Part shown: positions 34,983 to 43,920 of the stretch, one piece after another
Numbering within the stretch: position 1 is the first letter of the stretch
Layout of the letters: the number at the start of each line of letters is the position of its first letter
NCBI RefSeq assembly: GCF_964199965.1
Contig: NZ_CAXMZT010000008.1
Span: 62,001-126,000, forward strand
DNA length: 64,000 bases
Direction of reading: 5' to 3'
Origin: JAFIFT01 sp020051095
GTDB taxonomy: Bacteria; Pseudomonadota; Gammaproteobacteria; Legionellales; Legionellaceae
Position numbers and translations under genes: made by a program
Notes under the pieces: model-generated
What the model was told of the DNA's origin: nothing
What the model saw: the letters and a program-made list of their open reading frames with translations, nothing else
The model's database searches: none

Positions 34983-35031
34983 ACGAAGGCCCCAAGATTG
35001 AGGCAAAAAAGGGTTTAATGAGGGAGTTTTT
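34983..35031. repeat. ACGAA...GAGGGAGTTT repeat, copy B
   Basis: Uninterrupted copy of the element at 16039: ACGAAGGCCCCAAG, GAGGCAAAAA, TTTAATGAGGGAGTTTTT, then TCGTAAGTCC. It lies in the 296-base gap between apaH and the coiled-coil gene, where no other gene is seen. Confidence 0.6.
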
Positions 35032-35106
35032 CGTAAGTCCAGAGGATAATTGTTGCAAACGTATGCAGCATAATGTCGGTTGAAGGTATATCAGGGAGTA
35101 ACGCCG

Positions 35107-37413
35107 ATGGGAAATACTGCTATCGAACACGTACAGTGGGTTTTAGAACAGCCACTCGGCATAAAAGGACTAATGGAAGCTGCATCAAAAGTTGATTCAA
35201 CCCAACTCCCTCCTATTTTAAAACAACCCTATTCAAAATTTAACAAAAGCCTTATTGATTGGCATCAATGTGCCAAAGATATCGCCAATATCCGAAGCCG
35301 CATTCATGAATATGAAGTGAAATCCCAACAAGCGAGCTTGCTGGCTGAACAATATCAATCGCAATTAAGTGACCCGGCTGGTTTAGAGCATTTAGGGAAA
35401 TTACTGGCTTGGACGCAAACGTTGCAGCAAGAACATAATGGTAACCAAACACCCATCTTAATGGACACCTGGCAACAAAAGAGAGAATGTCTGGATGCAG
35501 GCAAGCAATTATTACAAAGCCATTTAAAGCTAATCGCCCAAAACATACTCGTCGAGCGTGTTCACAGGCTCCCCTTAGTGATTGCGAATTTATATAGTTT
35601 TGGCGTCAATACCACCCGAAATGACACCGTTGAAAAAATTGATGAATTATTAACGATCCATCAAAACAAACTCAAAGAACGCCAAACTCAACTGGAGGCG
35701 ATCGACAAATTAGTCGTGCTTTTGCCATTGCATGAAAATCATCAAACCTTGATTGATAGAATTAATCAATTGAGAAAGAGAACCGCCGCTATTGCCGTTG
35801 AGCGAAACCTGATTGATGGAGAGCTACATAAACTTCAACCCATTGTTGAACAACATCCCCTTGCTTATGAGCAAGAAAAAGCGAACTTCGGTACCTTAGC
35901 TGGTGCCAATCAGTATTTTTCAGAATTGGTTGGAACACTTCTGGTTAAAATTAATTTAGCGGATAAAAATCTACTCGCATTTCAGTCCATTCAAAAATCA
36001 TTACGACAGTACTTAAGCTTGAACCAAAGTAAAGACCAACTGACAGAGGAGTACAATAAATCGTTAGCCTCAATTGGTGAGTATGAAAACGCATTACACG
36101 ATCTCAAATTAGAATTACAGAAAAAAGGGGTAGAGGACTTTAGTAGTTATGGACTGCTTGAAAAAACAAAAGAGCAGCTTGCCACCATTGACCCAGATTT
36201 TAATTACAGCCATATCAGTATTTTAATGGTTAAACAACGCGTCGAGCAGCTAAGGCAAACTTATGCAAAAGATAGGGAAGCCCTACAAACCATTGTACCC
36301 GATCTAAATACGCTCAAAAACGAATTACTGAGTATTCGCGTTATTCGAGAACACCATGGCATCACAGCCACAAATGAAGAATTATCCCAGGGCTATCCCT
36401 GGCAATCACCTCATTCTTTGAATTTAGAGGAAACCTCACTGAAACTTAATGCTATTTCCAAAGCAATCCCAGATATTGAATCATTGTGCTGGTATGAGCG
36501 CGATCTTCAAAAGACGCTAGAAGCCATCCAACAGAGCGATGAATCAAGTCAATCGCTTACTAAAGAGCTTACCGATAAACAAAATCTCCTATCAACGCTT
36601 GAGCAACAGGTGAATGAGGCACAAAAATCGAGTAAATCGGCTATGGAAAAAGCCAAGAAAGTGCTGGCAAAGAAAACGAATACCGATACGAAAGCGGAGA
36701 CTGGCCAACATGAGCAAGCGAAAATCAACGTGACTTCAGCCAACTTATGGCAAGACTTTTTAGCACCGCTTATTAAATCACAATCAACAGAAATGCAATC
36801 TTTTATAACAACGTGCTGCGATAAAGAACGGATGAATGCCTTATCAAAAACCCAACAGCTTCAATTTGAGCAGTTATGTCACGACATCTATATCGAGTTA
36901 AAACATGCCGATAATAAAGATAATGATGTATTGTTAGTGTATAAAGCCACCTATAGTGAAGCCAATGGGTTAGAAAAATTATTGAGCTTAAAACCAGCAA
37001 TCGCTATTGATGACCAAAATAAACTCCCGAGCCTAACCAATAAAACAGTCAATCAAGCATTGGAAACGCTTCAACAATATGCTGCGAAAGAAAAAGGAAA
37101 AATGGGAGATATCCTTTTGCAAATACACCATCAACTACACTATCTTGCCTGGCAAGGGGAACATAACCGCATTGATGCTAGTTTTATCGAGCAACTGCAA
37201 CGACAGTTTACCAACGACCCGCGTTATCAATGTTTAAAACTAAGCAAACATTATGAGTCTATCATTGATTGGTTATACGGCATTTGCCAACTAATTAAAC
37301 AATTATTGGTTAAACCAGCCAACCCCATTTATCACTATGGGTTATTTAGCAAACAGCCGGCTTATTTAGAGCAAGCAACCCATATCAGTCAAGCCATCGC
37401 TGCTTCTGCCTGA
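35107..37413 (+). CDS. Large coiled-coil protein, unknown
   Basis: A 768-residue protein I do not recognise. It is hydrophilic and largely helical, with long heptad-like stretches rich in Gln, Leu, Lys and Glu (for example about residues 40-150, 180-280 and 460-545), a Lys/Ala/Ser-rich segment near 520-545 and no signal peptide or membrane helix. The compact ends (WVLEQPLGIKGLMEAASK and LLVKPANPIYHYGLFS) may be separate domains. GGGAG precedes ATG 35107; a TTG at 35080 is an alternative. Large coiled-coil orphans in Legionella genomes are often Dot/Icm effectors, but there is no direct evidence here. Confidence 0.6.
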   Translation: MGNTAIEHVQWVLEQPLGIKGLMEAASKVDSTQLPPILKQPYSKFNKSLIDWHQCAKDIANIRSRIHEYEVKSQQASLLAEQYQSQLSDPAGLEHLGKLLAWTQTLQQEHNGNQTPILMDTWQQKRECLDAGKQLLQSHLKLIAQNILVERVHRLPLVIANLYSFGVNTTRNDTVEKIDELLTIHQNKLKERQTQLEAIDKLVVLLPLHENHQTLIDRINQLRKRTAAIAVERNLIDGELHKLQPIVEQHPLAYEQEKANFGTLAGANQYFSELVGTLLVKINLADKNLLAFQSIQKSLRQYLSLNQSKDQLTEEYNKSLASIGEYENALHDLKLELQKKGVEDFSSYGLLEKTKEQLATIDPDFNYSHISILMVKQRVEQLRQTYAKDREALQTIVPDLNTLKNELLSIRVIREHHGITATNEELSQGYPWQSPHSLNLEETSLKLNAISKAIPDIESLCWYERDLQKTLEAIQQSDESSQSLTKELTDKQNLLSTLEQQVNEAQKSSKSAMEKAKKVLAKKTNTDTKAETGQHEQAKINVTSANLWQDFLAPLIKSQSTEMQSFITTCCDKERMNALSKTQQLQFEQLCHDIYIELKHADNKDNDVLLVYKATYSEANGLEKLLSLKPAIAIDDQNKLPSLTNKTVNQALETLQQYAAKEKGKMGDILLQIHHQLHYLAWQGEHNRIDASFIEQLQRQFTNDPRYQCLKLSKHYESIIDWLYGICQLIKQLLVKPANPIYHYGLFSKQPAYLEQATHISQAIAASA

Positions 37414-37470
37414 TAAGTAACTTCCTTCACTTGTCACTCTCCCCAAACATGGGGGATCACCATACTGGAC

Positions 37471-37630
37471 GAACTGATACGTGCCCGTGTGCGTGCCCGT
37501 GCCCGCGCCCGGCTTTATAGAATTAATTAAGATAACCTTTGAGCTTGAAGTAGCACACCGAAAAATAGTTAGCTGTGCCCATTAACAACCGGGCACGGGC
37601 TCAGGCACGCTAACGGGCACGTATCAATTC
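37471..37630. repeat. 160-bp GC-rich inverted-repeat element
   Basis: Two 43-base arms (37471-37513 and 37588-37630) are inverted copies of each other with 36 of 43 positions equal by eye. The outer ends are GATACGTGCCCGT and its complement. The 74-base centre is AT-rich and non-coding. The shape is that of a miniature inverted-repeat element; single-arm relatives lie near 45613 and 54614. The rest of the 316-base gap before metG holds only the promoter-like repeat. Confidence 0.8.
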
Positions 37631-37650
37631 GGATATTTATCCTGTAACTA

Positions 37651-37700
37651 GCGTTGAGATGCTAAAAACTAGCATTTTGAAGCATCTTGGGTATATAATC
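37651..37700 (+). repeat. GGGTATA element with -10 box upstream of metG
   Basis: Contains AAAAACTAGCATTTTGAAGC, then ATCTTGGGTATATAAT. TATAAT at 37694-37699 lies 30 bases before the metG ATG and is its likely -10. The inner GAGATGCTAAAAA and AGCATTTTG blocks can fold back on each other. This is the fullest copy of the dispersed element in the window. Confidence 0.7.
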
Positions 37701-37729
37701 ATGCCTTTTTGAACAACTTTTAAAACGTT

Positions 37730-39364
37730 ATGACAAAAGCACGAAAATTATTGGTAACCAGTGCCTTGCCCTATGCCAATGGCCATCTTCATTTGGGGCA
37801 TTTGGTGGAACACATTCAAACAGATATTTGGGTCCGATCCCATAAAATGTTAGGTCATAACTGCATTGCAATCTGCGGTGATGACGCCCATGGCACACCC
37901 ATCATGTTAAAAGCTGAAGGGCTGGGCATATCCCCGGAAGAATTAACGGAACAAATGCGTGCTTCCCATGAAGCGGATTTTGCCGCTTTTTCGATTAACT
38001 ATGACAGTTATCACACTACCCACAGTGAAGAAAATAAAGTATTGGTGGAAGATATTTATAAAAAATTAAAAGCCCGCGGTGATATCGTTGAAAAAACGAT
38101 TTCTCAAGCATTTGATCCTGAAAAGCAAATGTTTTTACCCGACCGCTTTATTAAAGGGACCTGTCCTCGTTGTAAAGCACCCGATCAATACGGGGATAAT
38201 TGCGAGTCGTGTGGGGCAACCTATGACCCAACGGAACTCATTGATCCTTACTCCGTGTTATCGGGAGCGACTCCCGTTGAAAAAGACACAGTTCACTATT
38301 TTTTTGACTTACCCAAATATGAAGATCTGCTAAAAAAGTGGATGGCACAGGGCGCACTACAAAACGAAGTAACCAACAAACTCGATGAGTGGTTTGAAAA
38401 TGGGTTAAGACAATGGGATATCTCGCGCGATGCCCCTTATTTTGGCTTCCCAATCCCAGGCACCGAGAATAAATATTTTTATGTGTGGATGGACGCACCC
38501 GTCGGTTATATGTCCAGCTTCAAAAAATATTGTGACAAACATGCTGTTGATTTTGACCAGTATTGGGGCGAAGGCAGTGACGTAGAGCTTTATCACTTTA
38601 TTGGTAAAGATATTGTTTACTTTCATGCCTTATTCTGGCCTGCCGTCTTACATGGCAGTGGTTATCGAATGCCGACGGCTTTGTATGCCCATGGCTTTTT
38701 AACGGTTAACGGTCAAAAGATGTCCAAATCGCGTGGGACTTTTATTGAAGCACGCGACTATTTGGCTCACTTAAACCCCGCCTACTTACGTTATTATTTT
38801 GCTGCAAAACTTAACGGACGAGTCGATGATATCGATTTAAATTTTGACGATTTTAGTAATCGTGTCAATGCTGATTTGGTTGGAAAAGTGATTAATATCG
38901 CCAGCCGATGCGCCGGATTTATCAATAAACGTTTTCAAGGTCAATTAAGTAGCACCTTGGCCGCCCCCGATTTATATGCCCGATTATTAGAAAATAAAAC
39001 CAAGATCATCGATGCTTATATCAGCCGCGATTATGCAAAAGCGGTGCGCTTTATTATGGAAGGGGCAGATGCCGTCAATCAATACATTGACCACCACAAG
39101 CCCTGGGTGATGGCCAAAGATGATGCACAACTGCCACAGGTTCAAGGTGTCTGTTCGATGGGCCTTGAAGCGTTTCGTATATTAATGGCTTACTTAAAGC
39201 CCATATTACCCGATATGGCCAATGAAGTTGAGCAATTCCTCCAATGCGAACCCTTATCCTGGCAAACGATCGATCAACCTTTGCTGGCTCATACCATCAA
39301 CCCATTTAAACCCCTTTTAAATCGGGTTGAAAAAGAAGCGATTGAGAGATTGTTAAGTCGATGA
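37730..39364 (+). CDS. metG: Methionyl-tRNA synthetase (short form)
   Basis: Charges tRNA-Met. The 544 residues contain the class I HIGH-like motif ANGHLHLGHL at residue 15, the zinc knuckle CPRC...CESC (about 145-161) and the KMSKS loop GQKMSKSRGTF near residue 330. The protein stops just after the anticodon-binding domain (LLNRVEKEAIERLL), so it lacks the C-terminal tRNA-binding OB domain that makes E. coli MetG 677 residues. Its end overlaps rnfB by 4 bases. Confidence 0.96.
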   Translation: MTKARKLLVTSALPYANGHLHLGHLVEHIQTDIWVRSHKMLGHNCIAICGDDAHGTPIMLKAEGLGISPEELTEQMRASHEADFAAFSINYDSYHTTHSEENKVLVEDIYKKLKARGDIVEKTISQAFDPEKQMFLPDRFIKGTCPRCKAPDQYGDNCESCGATYDPTELIDPYSVLSGATPVEKDTVHYFFDLPKYEDLLKKWMAQGALQNEVTNKLDEWFENGLRQWDISRDAPYFGFPIPGTENKYFYVWMDAPVGYMSSFKKYCDKHAVDFDQYWGEGSDVELYHFIGKDIVYFHALFWPAVLHGSGYRMPTALYAHGFLTVNGQKMSKSRGTFIEARDYLAHLNPAYLRYYFAAKLNGRVDDIDLNFDDFSNRVNADLVGKVINIASRCAGFINKRFQGQLSSTLAAPDLYARLLENKTKIIDAYISRDYAKAVRFIMEGADAVNQYIDHHKPWVMAKDDAQLPQVQGVCSMGLEAFRILMAYLKPILPDMANEVEQFLQCEPLSWQTIDQPLLAHTINPFKPLLNRVEKEAIERLLSR

Positions 39365-39972
39365 GTTTAGTTGAAGAGCTTGATAAGGTATTACCACAGA
39401 CCCAATGTGAGGAATGTGGCTTTCCAGGATGTAAGCCCTACGCACAAGCGATTGCCGCTGGCACGATCAGCATTGATAAATGCCCGCCCGGTGGCCAAGA
39501 AACGGTCAAGGCACTCGCCAAAATCCTGGATAGGGATCCCACCCCTTACTTGCTCAACGCAAAAGCCAATCAACGGCCAGCAGCCGTGGCTAAAATTCGT
39601 GAACAAGAATGCATCGGCTGCACCAAGTGTATCCAAGCCTGCCCCGTGGATGCCATTATCGGCGGTGCCAAACACATGCATGCCATCATCCCCCATGAAT
39701 GCACAGGATGCCAATTATGTGTGGAACCTTGCCCTGTCGACTGTATTGATATTCTCCCGGTGGAGAAAGAAAATTATCAACGTGACATTGCTCGAAAAAG
39801 GCACCATTCAAGGCAAGTTAGGCATTTACGTCAAGCACATGAAAAAGAATTACATTACCAACAGAAACGACACATCGCGGCTGAATCATCGGATAGTCAA
39901 AGCGATAAAGCAGCCAAGAAGGCTTATATTTTAGAAGCATTAGCACGAGTCAAAGCAAAAAAATATGAATAA
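39361..39972 (+). CDS. rnfB: RnfB-like ferredoxin protein
   Basis: Iron-sulfur protein related to RnfB/RsxB of the ion-pumping Rnf complex. The 203 residues start directly with the 4Fe-4S domain CEECGFPGC...DKC, followed by two ferredoxin motifs CIGCTKCIQACPVDAI and CTGCQLCVEPCPVDCI. A basic, His/Arg-rich tail of about 60 residues follows. The N-terminal membrane helix of standard RnfB is absent, and no rnfA, C, D, G or E lies nearby. The coupling to metG and nth (8-base overlap) keeps the usual rnf-nth adjacency. Confidence 0.9.
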   Translation: MSLVEELDKVLPQTQCEECGFPGCKPYAQAIAAGTISIDKCPPGGQETVKALAKILDRDPTPYLLNAKANQRPAAVAKIREQECIGCTKCIQACPVDAIIGGAKHMHAIIPHECTGCQLCVEPCPVDCIDILPVEKENYQRDIARKRHHSRQVRHLRQAHEKELHYQQKRHIAAESSDSQSDKAAKKAYILEALARVKAKKYE

Positions 39973-40603
39973 GGACAAGCGAAGACAAATTTTTGAGCGA
40001 TTCCAAGCCCAAAACCCTCACCCAACCACGGAACTGCAATACAAAACGCCTTTTGAATTACTCATTGCTGTTATCTTGTCTGCTCAAGCAACGGATGTGG
40101 GCGTGAACAAAGCAACCGCCAAATTATTTCCCATCGCCAATACGCCTGCTTCGATTCTAGCCCTAGGGGAAGAAAAGCTAAAAACGTATATTAAAACCAT
40201 TGGGTTATTTAATAGCAAAGCAGCCAATATCATGCAAACGTGCCAGCAACTTATCGATAAACACCAAGGGGTTGTACCCGATACGCGTGAAGCATTGGAG
40301 GCATTACCTGGCGTGGGACGAAAAACAGCCAATGTGGTTTTAAATACCGCCTTTGGGCAACCAACCATGGCCGTTGATACCCATATTTTTCGCGTATCCA
40401 ACCGCACAGGGATAGCAAAAGGGAAAACACCTTTAGAGGTTGAAAAAAATTTACTTAAAAATATCGATAAAACATTCCTTCAAGATGCCCATCATTGGCT
40501 TATTTTACATGGCCGTTATGTCTGTATCGCAAGAAAACCCAAATGCAGGTCTTGCATTATTTGTGATTTATGTGAATATAAGCATAAGACAGATGGTGTT
40601 TAA
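39965..40603 (+). CDS. nth: Endonuclease III (DNA glycosylase/AP lyase)
   Basis: Base-excision repair enzyme that removes oxidised pyrimidines. The 212 residues contain the helix-hairpin-helix LPGVGRKTANVVLN with the catalytic Lys, the catalytic Asp in AVDTHIFRV, and the C-terminal 4Fe-4S cluster ligands spaced C-x6-C-x2-C-x5-C (CIARKPKCRSCIICDLC). It overlaps the end of rnfB by 8 bases. Confidence 0.97.
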   Translation: MNKDKRRQIFERFQAQNPHPTTELQYKTPFELLIAVILSAQATDVGVNKATAKLFPIANTPASILALGEEKLKTYIKTIGLFNSKAANIMQTCQQLIDKHQGVVPDTREALEALPGVGRKTANVVLNTAFGQPTMAVDTHIFRVSNRTGIAKGKTPLEVEKNLLKNIDKTFLQDAHHWLILHGRYVCIARKPKCRSCIICDLCEYKHKTDGV

Positions 40604-40661
40604 AGTGGTTACATTGCCTTTTTAACCAGTTAGTCGTTAACTTGTTTATCAGGGAAGTACT

Positions 40662-40711
40662 AGGTACCGTCCGGAAAGTTTCGCTCCTAGCGAAACGCTA
40701 GGATGGTTCCC
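40662..40711 (+). terminator. Imperfect long hairpin after nth
   Basis: AGGTACCGTCC at the left and GGATGGTTCCCT at the right pair imperfectly around TTTCGCTCCTAGCGAAA, which itself is a 7-bp stem; TCCTAGCG/CGCTAGGA offers a competing stem. It could end metG-rnfB-nth transcription, or be a small repeat element. The alternative stems are a structural oddity in front of the next gene. Confidence 0.45.
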
Positions 40712-40743
40712 TAAGTTAAATACCAAAAACAAAGGAGATGTAT

Positions 40744-42444
40744 ATGGGATGGGGAGACACTGCCTATAATTGGTTGAAAAGAGGAACCAGTTTTGTAGCC
40801 AATACCGCTTGGAATGTCTTGGAAAGTATTAATACTGTCCCAAGTGTCGCCTGGGAGTATGTTGCCAACCCCAAAGCTCGCCAAATCAGTCTTAGCCTCC
40901 TCCACATTATTGCCGAAGATCTCCTTCCTTTTGTACTGCTTAATCAGACCTTGTCGAGTTTTCAACAATACATTGATGACACCAGTGAAGAAAATCCCCA
41001 CGCTTGGCTCAGTTATTTTACCCTGCAAGCTGTCAGCACCCTCATGCAATCGTCTTTTTTTCTTTATAAATTTCGCCAAAAGCAACGACTTGCTGCACGC
41101 ACAGGCGTGTTAACCATACAGAATAATAACCTTGATATTCGTAAAACAGATAAGTTTGAAATCTGTGACGATTGCCCTGGCATGAGTTATGTCACCGGCA
41201 GCGTCCGTGATTTAGGCGTTTTTTACTTAACTGAATTGGGCATCGTTCTAATTAGTTATATCCCCGTAGTTGGTAATGCAGCGTCAACAATTTTCTCAAT
41301 TTACCATAAAGGGCGATACGCTTTGGCTGCAGCGACACCGGAGATGTGCCCACGCCATCGCCAAAAATATGTCAATGATAACCCTTCATTAGCACTTTCT
41401 TTAGGATTGTTCCAGCATGGCAGTGTTTGGACTGCAAGCCAACTGACCAGTTGGATGAGCAACATGCCTGCAAATGAAGTTGCCAAAATGATTGATTTAT
41501 TATTCATGTTACCGACGGTTTCGGTGGCAGCAAAGCGAGATCTCCCTGCGCCAAATGACAATGACACCAATCTATTGCTTGATCCATTGGCAGCGTATGA
41601 AAACGTCATGGCATGGTGGATAACAGTTGGATTGAAGGGGCTAAAAAGTGAACTCCCTAAACTGCTTAAGGGCCCAAAGGCTGTGATTGATTGGGCATCC
41701 ATGCAACAATATTATGAATCGCTATCAAAACATCCTGCAACAAAATTTGCTAAATACTTATTCATCAGTGATATTTTTCACAGTATTCCACGCTTAAAAC
41801 AAGATCCTGTGATTAAGCAATTTTGGACCCAGTTATGTACGTCTTTAGCTGATATTGCCGAAGGCATTGTTGACTGGGGCAAAAGCCCTTCCATCAATTT
41901 ATTAGCTTATAATAAAAAAACAACCGATATGAGCGCAAAAGTCGTCAATTGGTACAAAGGATACCCTAAGAGCTTAGTAAAAATAGCCGCTACAGCCATA
42001 ACCAATAAAGCGGTTCAAGATTGGCTTCTTGACTTTGCTCGGTTGCTGCGGAAAGAACAAGCGCTTCTTGCCTCCGATTCAAGCAATTTTTTTATACAAC
42101 AAGCCCAGACCTTAGGATTATTGATTGAGCGATGCATGCAAGTGAATCATAGCGATGCGAATCAAGCCGCATTGATCCTTTTTGAAGGGATGTTGTCATC
42201 GGCAAAACCCATGCGTAATTTACTGATTACCCCCCCCAAAAATAGACCGGCTAATCCGTTTATACCGCCATCTTCTCTAACCGACAAACCACTCGCCCTC
42301 AGCCAACGTCCGCATCTTCGCCCTGTTCCTGAAAAAGGGGATGAGGTTGAGCATGAACCACCCAAACCGTCAGAATTGTCATCCCTCGTATCTGGGAAGA
42401 AACCGGATGAATTCGAAGAACCCCTGCGGTTAAAATTTGAATAA
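40744..42444 (+). CDS. Unknown 566-residue protein with hydrophobic helices
   Basis: Not recognised. AAAGGAG lies 6 bases before the ATG at 40744. Several moderately hydrophobic helices are visible, notably ISLSLLHIIAEDLLPFVLL (about residue 45) and YLTELGIVLISYIPVVGNAA (about residue 160). A CDDC pair near residue 140 and a CPRH near 200 are possible metal ligands. The last 70 residues are Pro-, Glu- and Lys-rich and end DEFEEPLRLKFE, a Glu-rich tail of the sort found on some Dot/Icm substrates. Membrane association is likely; a secreted role is speculation. Confidence 0.55.
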   Translation: MGWGDTAYNWLKRGTSFVANTAWNVLESINTVPSVAWEYVANPKARQISLSLLHIIAEDLLPFVLLNQTLSSFQQYIDDTSEENPHAWLSYFTLQAVSTLMQSSFFLYKFRQKQRLAARTGVLTIQNNNLDIRKTDKFEICDDCPGMSYVTGSVRDLGVFYLTELGIVLISYIPVVGNAASTIFSIYHKGRYALAAATPEMCPRHRQKYVNDNPSLALSLGLFQHGSVWTASQLTSWMSNMPANEVAKMIDLLFMLPTVSVAAKRDLPAPNDNDTNLLLDPLAAYENVMAWWITVGLKGLKSELPKLLKGPKAVIDWASMQQYYESLSKHPATKFAKYLFISDIFHSIPRLKQDPVIKQFWTQLCTSLADIAEGIVDWGKSPSINLLAYNKKTTDMSAKVVNWYKGYPKSLVKIAATAITNKAVQDWLLDFARLLRKEQALLASDSSNFFIQQAQTLGLLIERCMQVNHSDANQAALILFEGMLSSAKPMRNLLITPPKNRPANPFIPPSSLTDKPLALSQRPHLRPVPEKGDEVEHEPPKPSELSSLVSGKKPDEFEEPLRLKFE

Positions 42445-42510
42445 GATCGCGCCTTATATCGAATCGGTAACGCAGACGGTAATGCAAACGTTCACGTAAA
42501 ACCATCAATG

Positions 42511-42561
42511 CAACGTTGAACGCACTGAAAATTCACATTTTCAATAACCCTGGGTATAATA
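42511..42561 (+). repeat. GGGTATAAT element upstream of dehydrogenase gene
   Basis: Contains GAAAATTCACATTTTCAATA and ends CCTGGGTATAAT. The TATAAT at 42555-42560 is 38 bases before the ATG of the next gene and is its probable -10. Confidence 0.6.
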
Positions 42562-42597
42562 GCGACCTTCACAGATGACAACGATTGGGGGCTGACA

Positions 42598-43488
42598 ATG
42601 AAAATTGGGTTTATTGGCTTAGGGGTGATGGGGTTACCGATGGCAAAGCATATTGCCAATCATTCTTATGATTTGATGCCCTATAATCGGGGAGAAACCA
42701 GGCGGATGCAATGGCAACAATTGGTTCCTCAAATTCCCTGCCAAACCGATCTTATTTCTGTCTTACCTCGGGTGGACGTGGTCATTAGTTGTGTGGGAAA
42801 TGATGATGATTTACGCCAACTTGCTTATGGCGACGATGGGATATTATCGCTTTGCCAGCCTGACGTTATCTGGGTTGATCACAGCACTTGCTCGCTAGAA
42901 GTAACAACTGAGATGTACCAAGCCTGCTTACAAAAGAAGATGCATTTTATTGATGCCCCAGTCTCCGGTGGTCAGAGTGGGGCAGAGCAAGGTAAACTCA
43001 GTATCATGGTTGGTGGCGATATTGACCCAGTCAAAAAGGTTAAGCCAGTGATGGACTGTTATGCAAAACAAGTCACCCATATCGGGCACAGTGGTGCCGG
43101 CCAATTAACAAAAATGGTTAATCAAATATGCTTAGCCGGGTTAATACAATCCTTAGCAGAAGGACTTAATTTTGCCCAAGAACAGAATTTAGATATCGAC
43201 AAAGTGTTATCCGCTATTGGCCATGGGGCAGCACAATCATGGCAAATGGACAATCGAGCAAAAACCATGGCAGATAATCTTTATGATTTTGGCTTTGCTG
43301 TTGATTTAATGCGAAAGGATTTGGGAATTTGCTTGGAGCAAGCAAGGAAATCCCATTGTTCTTTACCCGTGACAGCACTCGTTGATCAGTTCTACTCCGA
43401 TATCCAAAAAATGGGATATGGTCACTTTGACACATCCTCTTTAAAATTACGCTTATCGCCTGACTACAGTCCGACAAAGCCAAAATGA
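42598..43488 (+). CDS. Beta-hydroxyacid dehydrogenase (3-hydroxyisobutyrate dehydrogenase-like)
   Basis: NAD(P)-dependent oxidoreductase of the 3-hydroxyisobutyrate/tartronate-semialdehyde reductase family. The 296 residues show the dinucleotide loop GFIGLGVMGLPMA at residue 4, the substrate motif DAPVSGGQSGAEQGKL (about residue 120) and the catalytic Lys in GAGQLTKMVNQI. Which hydroxyacid it oxidises cannot be read from sequence. It is followed after 19 bases by the release-factor-like gene. A repeat-borne promoter lies upstream. Confidence 0.9.
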   Translation: MKIGFIGLGVMGLPMAKHIANHSYDLMPYNRGETRRMQWQQLVPQIPCQTDLISVLPRVDVVISCVGNDDDLRQLAYGDDGILSLCQPDVIWVDHSTCSLEVTTEMYQACLQKKMHFIDAPVSGGQSGAEQGKLSIMVGGDIDPVKKVKPVMDCYAKQVTHIGHSGAGQLTKMVNQICLAGLIQSLAEGLNFAQEQNLDIDKVLSAIGHGAAQSWQMDNRAKTMADNLYDFGFAVDLMRKDLGICLEQARKSHCSLPVTALVDQFYSDIQKMGYGHFDTSSLKLRLSPDYSPTKPK

Positions 43489-43507
43489 CGACGAATATGA
43501 GTTCATT

Positions 43508-43909
43508 ATGATTACGAAACAAAAATGGGATAAGTTGGCTGAATGGATGGTGTCTCTGAACATTAGCGAGCAAGATATCCTTGAAAAATTTATTATTGGC
43601 AGTGGCAAAGGCGGTCAAAAACTGCATAAAACGGCTTCGATGGTATATATTAAATATGTTCCAGCGGGGGTTGAAGTCAAGTGCCAGGATTCAAGAAGTC
43701 GAGATGACAATCGATACTTTGCTCGGGTGCGTCTTTGTGAAAAAATGGATTTTTTGCTAAAAAATGAGCAATCTAATCGGCAAAAAGAAATTGATAAAAT
43801 TAGACGCCAAAAAAAACGGCGTTCCAGGCGACTGCAAAAAAAGATTTTGGACGATAAGCAAAAACGAGGTGCCATCAAAAAACTCAGAAAAACACCGACG
43901 CTTGATTAA
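43508..43909 (+). CDS. GGQ release-factor-like protein (ribosome rescue type)
   Basis: A 133-residue protein with a class I release-factor catalytic domain only: IIGSGKGGQKLHKTASMVYI holds the GGQ peptidyl-tRNA hydrolysis motif at about residues 37-39. A long basic tail (RRQKKRRSRRLQKKIL) follows. No codon-recognition domains are present. This is the architecture of rescue factors such as ArfB and the mitochondrial C12orf65 type, where the basic tail enters the mRNA channel of stalled ribosomes. Stop-codon-independent action is inferred. It is probably co-transcribed with the dehydrogenase gene. Confidence 0.8.
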   Translation: MITKQKWDKLAEWMVSLNISEQDILEKFIIGSGKGGQKLHKTASMVYIKYVPAGVEVKCQDSRSRDDNRYFARVRLCEKMDFLLKNEQSNRQKEIDKIRRQKKRRSRRLQKKILDDKQKRGAIKKLRKTPTLD

Positions 43910-43920
43910 AATCGCCCCCC

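Noticed and set aside
30627..37413. CX5R, TraI_2-like, apaH and coiled-coil genes as one genomic island
   Set aside because: apaH is a core gene, no island borders or integrase are seen, and base composition looks like the surroundings.
37471..37630. GC-rich GTGCCC repeats considered as a CRISPR array
   Set aside because: There are only two inverted arms with an AT-rich centre, no regularly spaced direct repeats, and no cas gene in the window.
39371..39934. 187-codon open frame overlapping rnfB
   Set aside because: It lies in the wrong frame of a gene with clear 4Fe-4S motifs, and its translation is basic and unlike any family.
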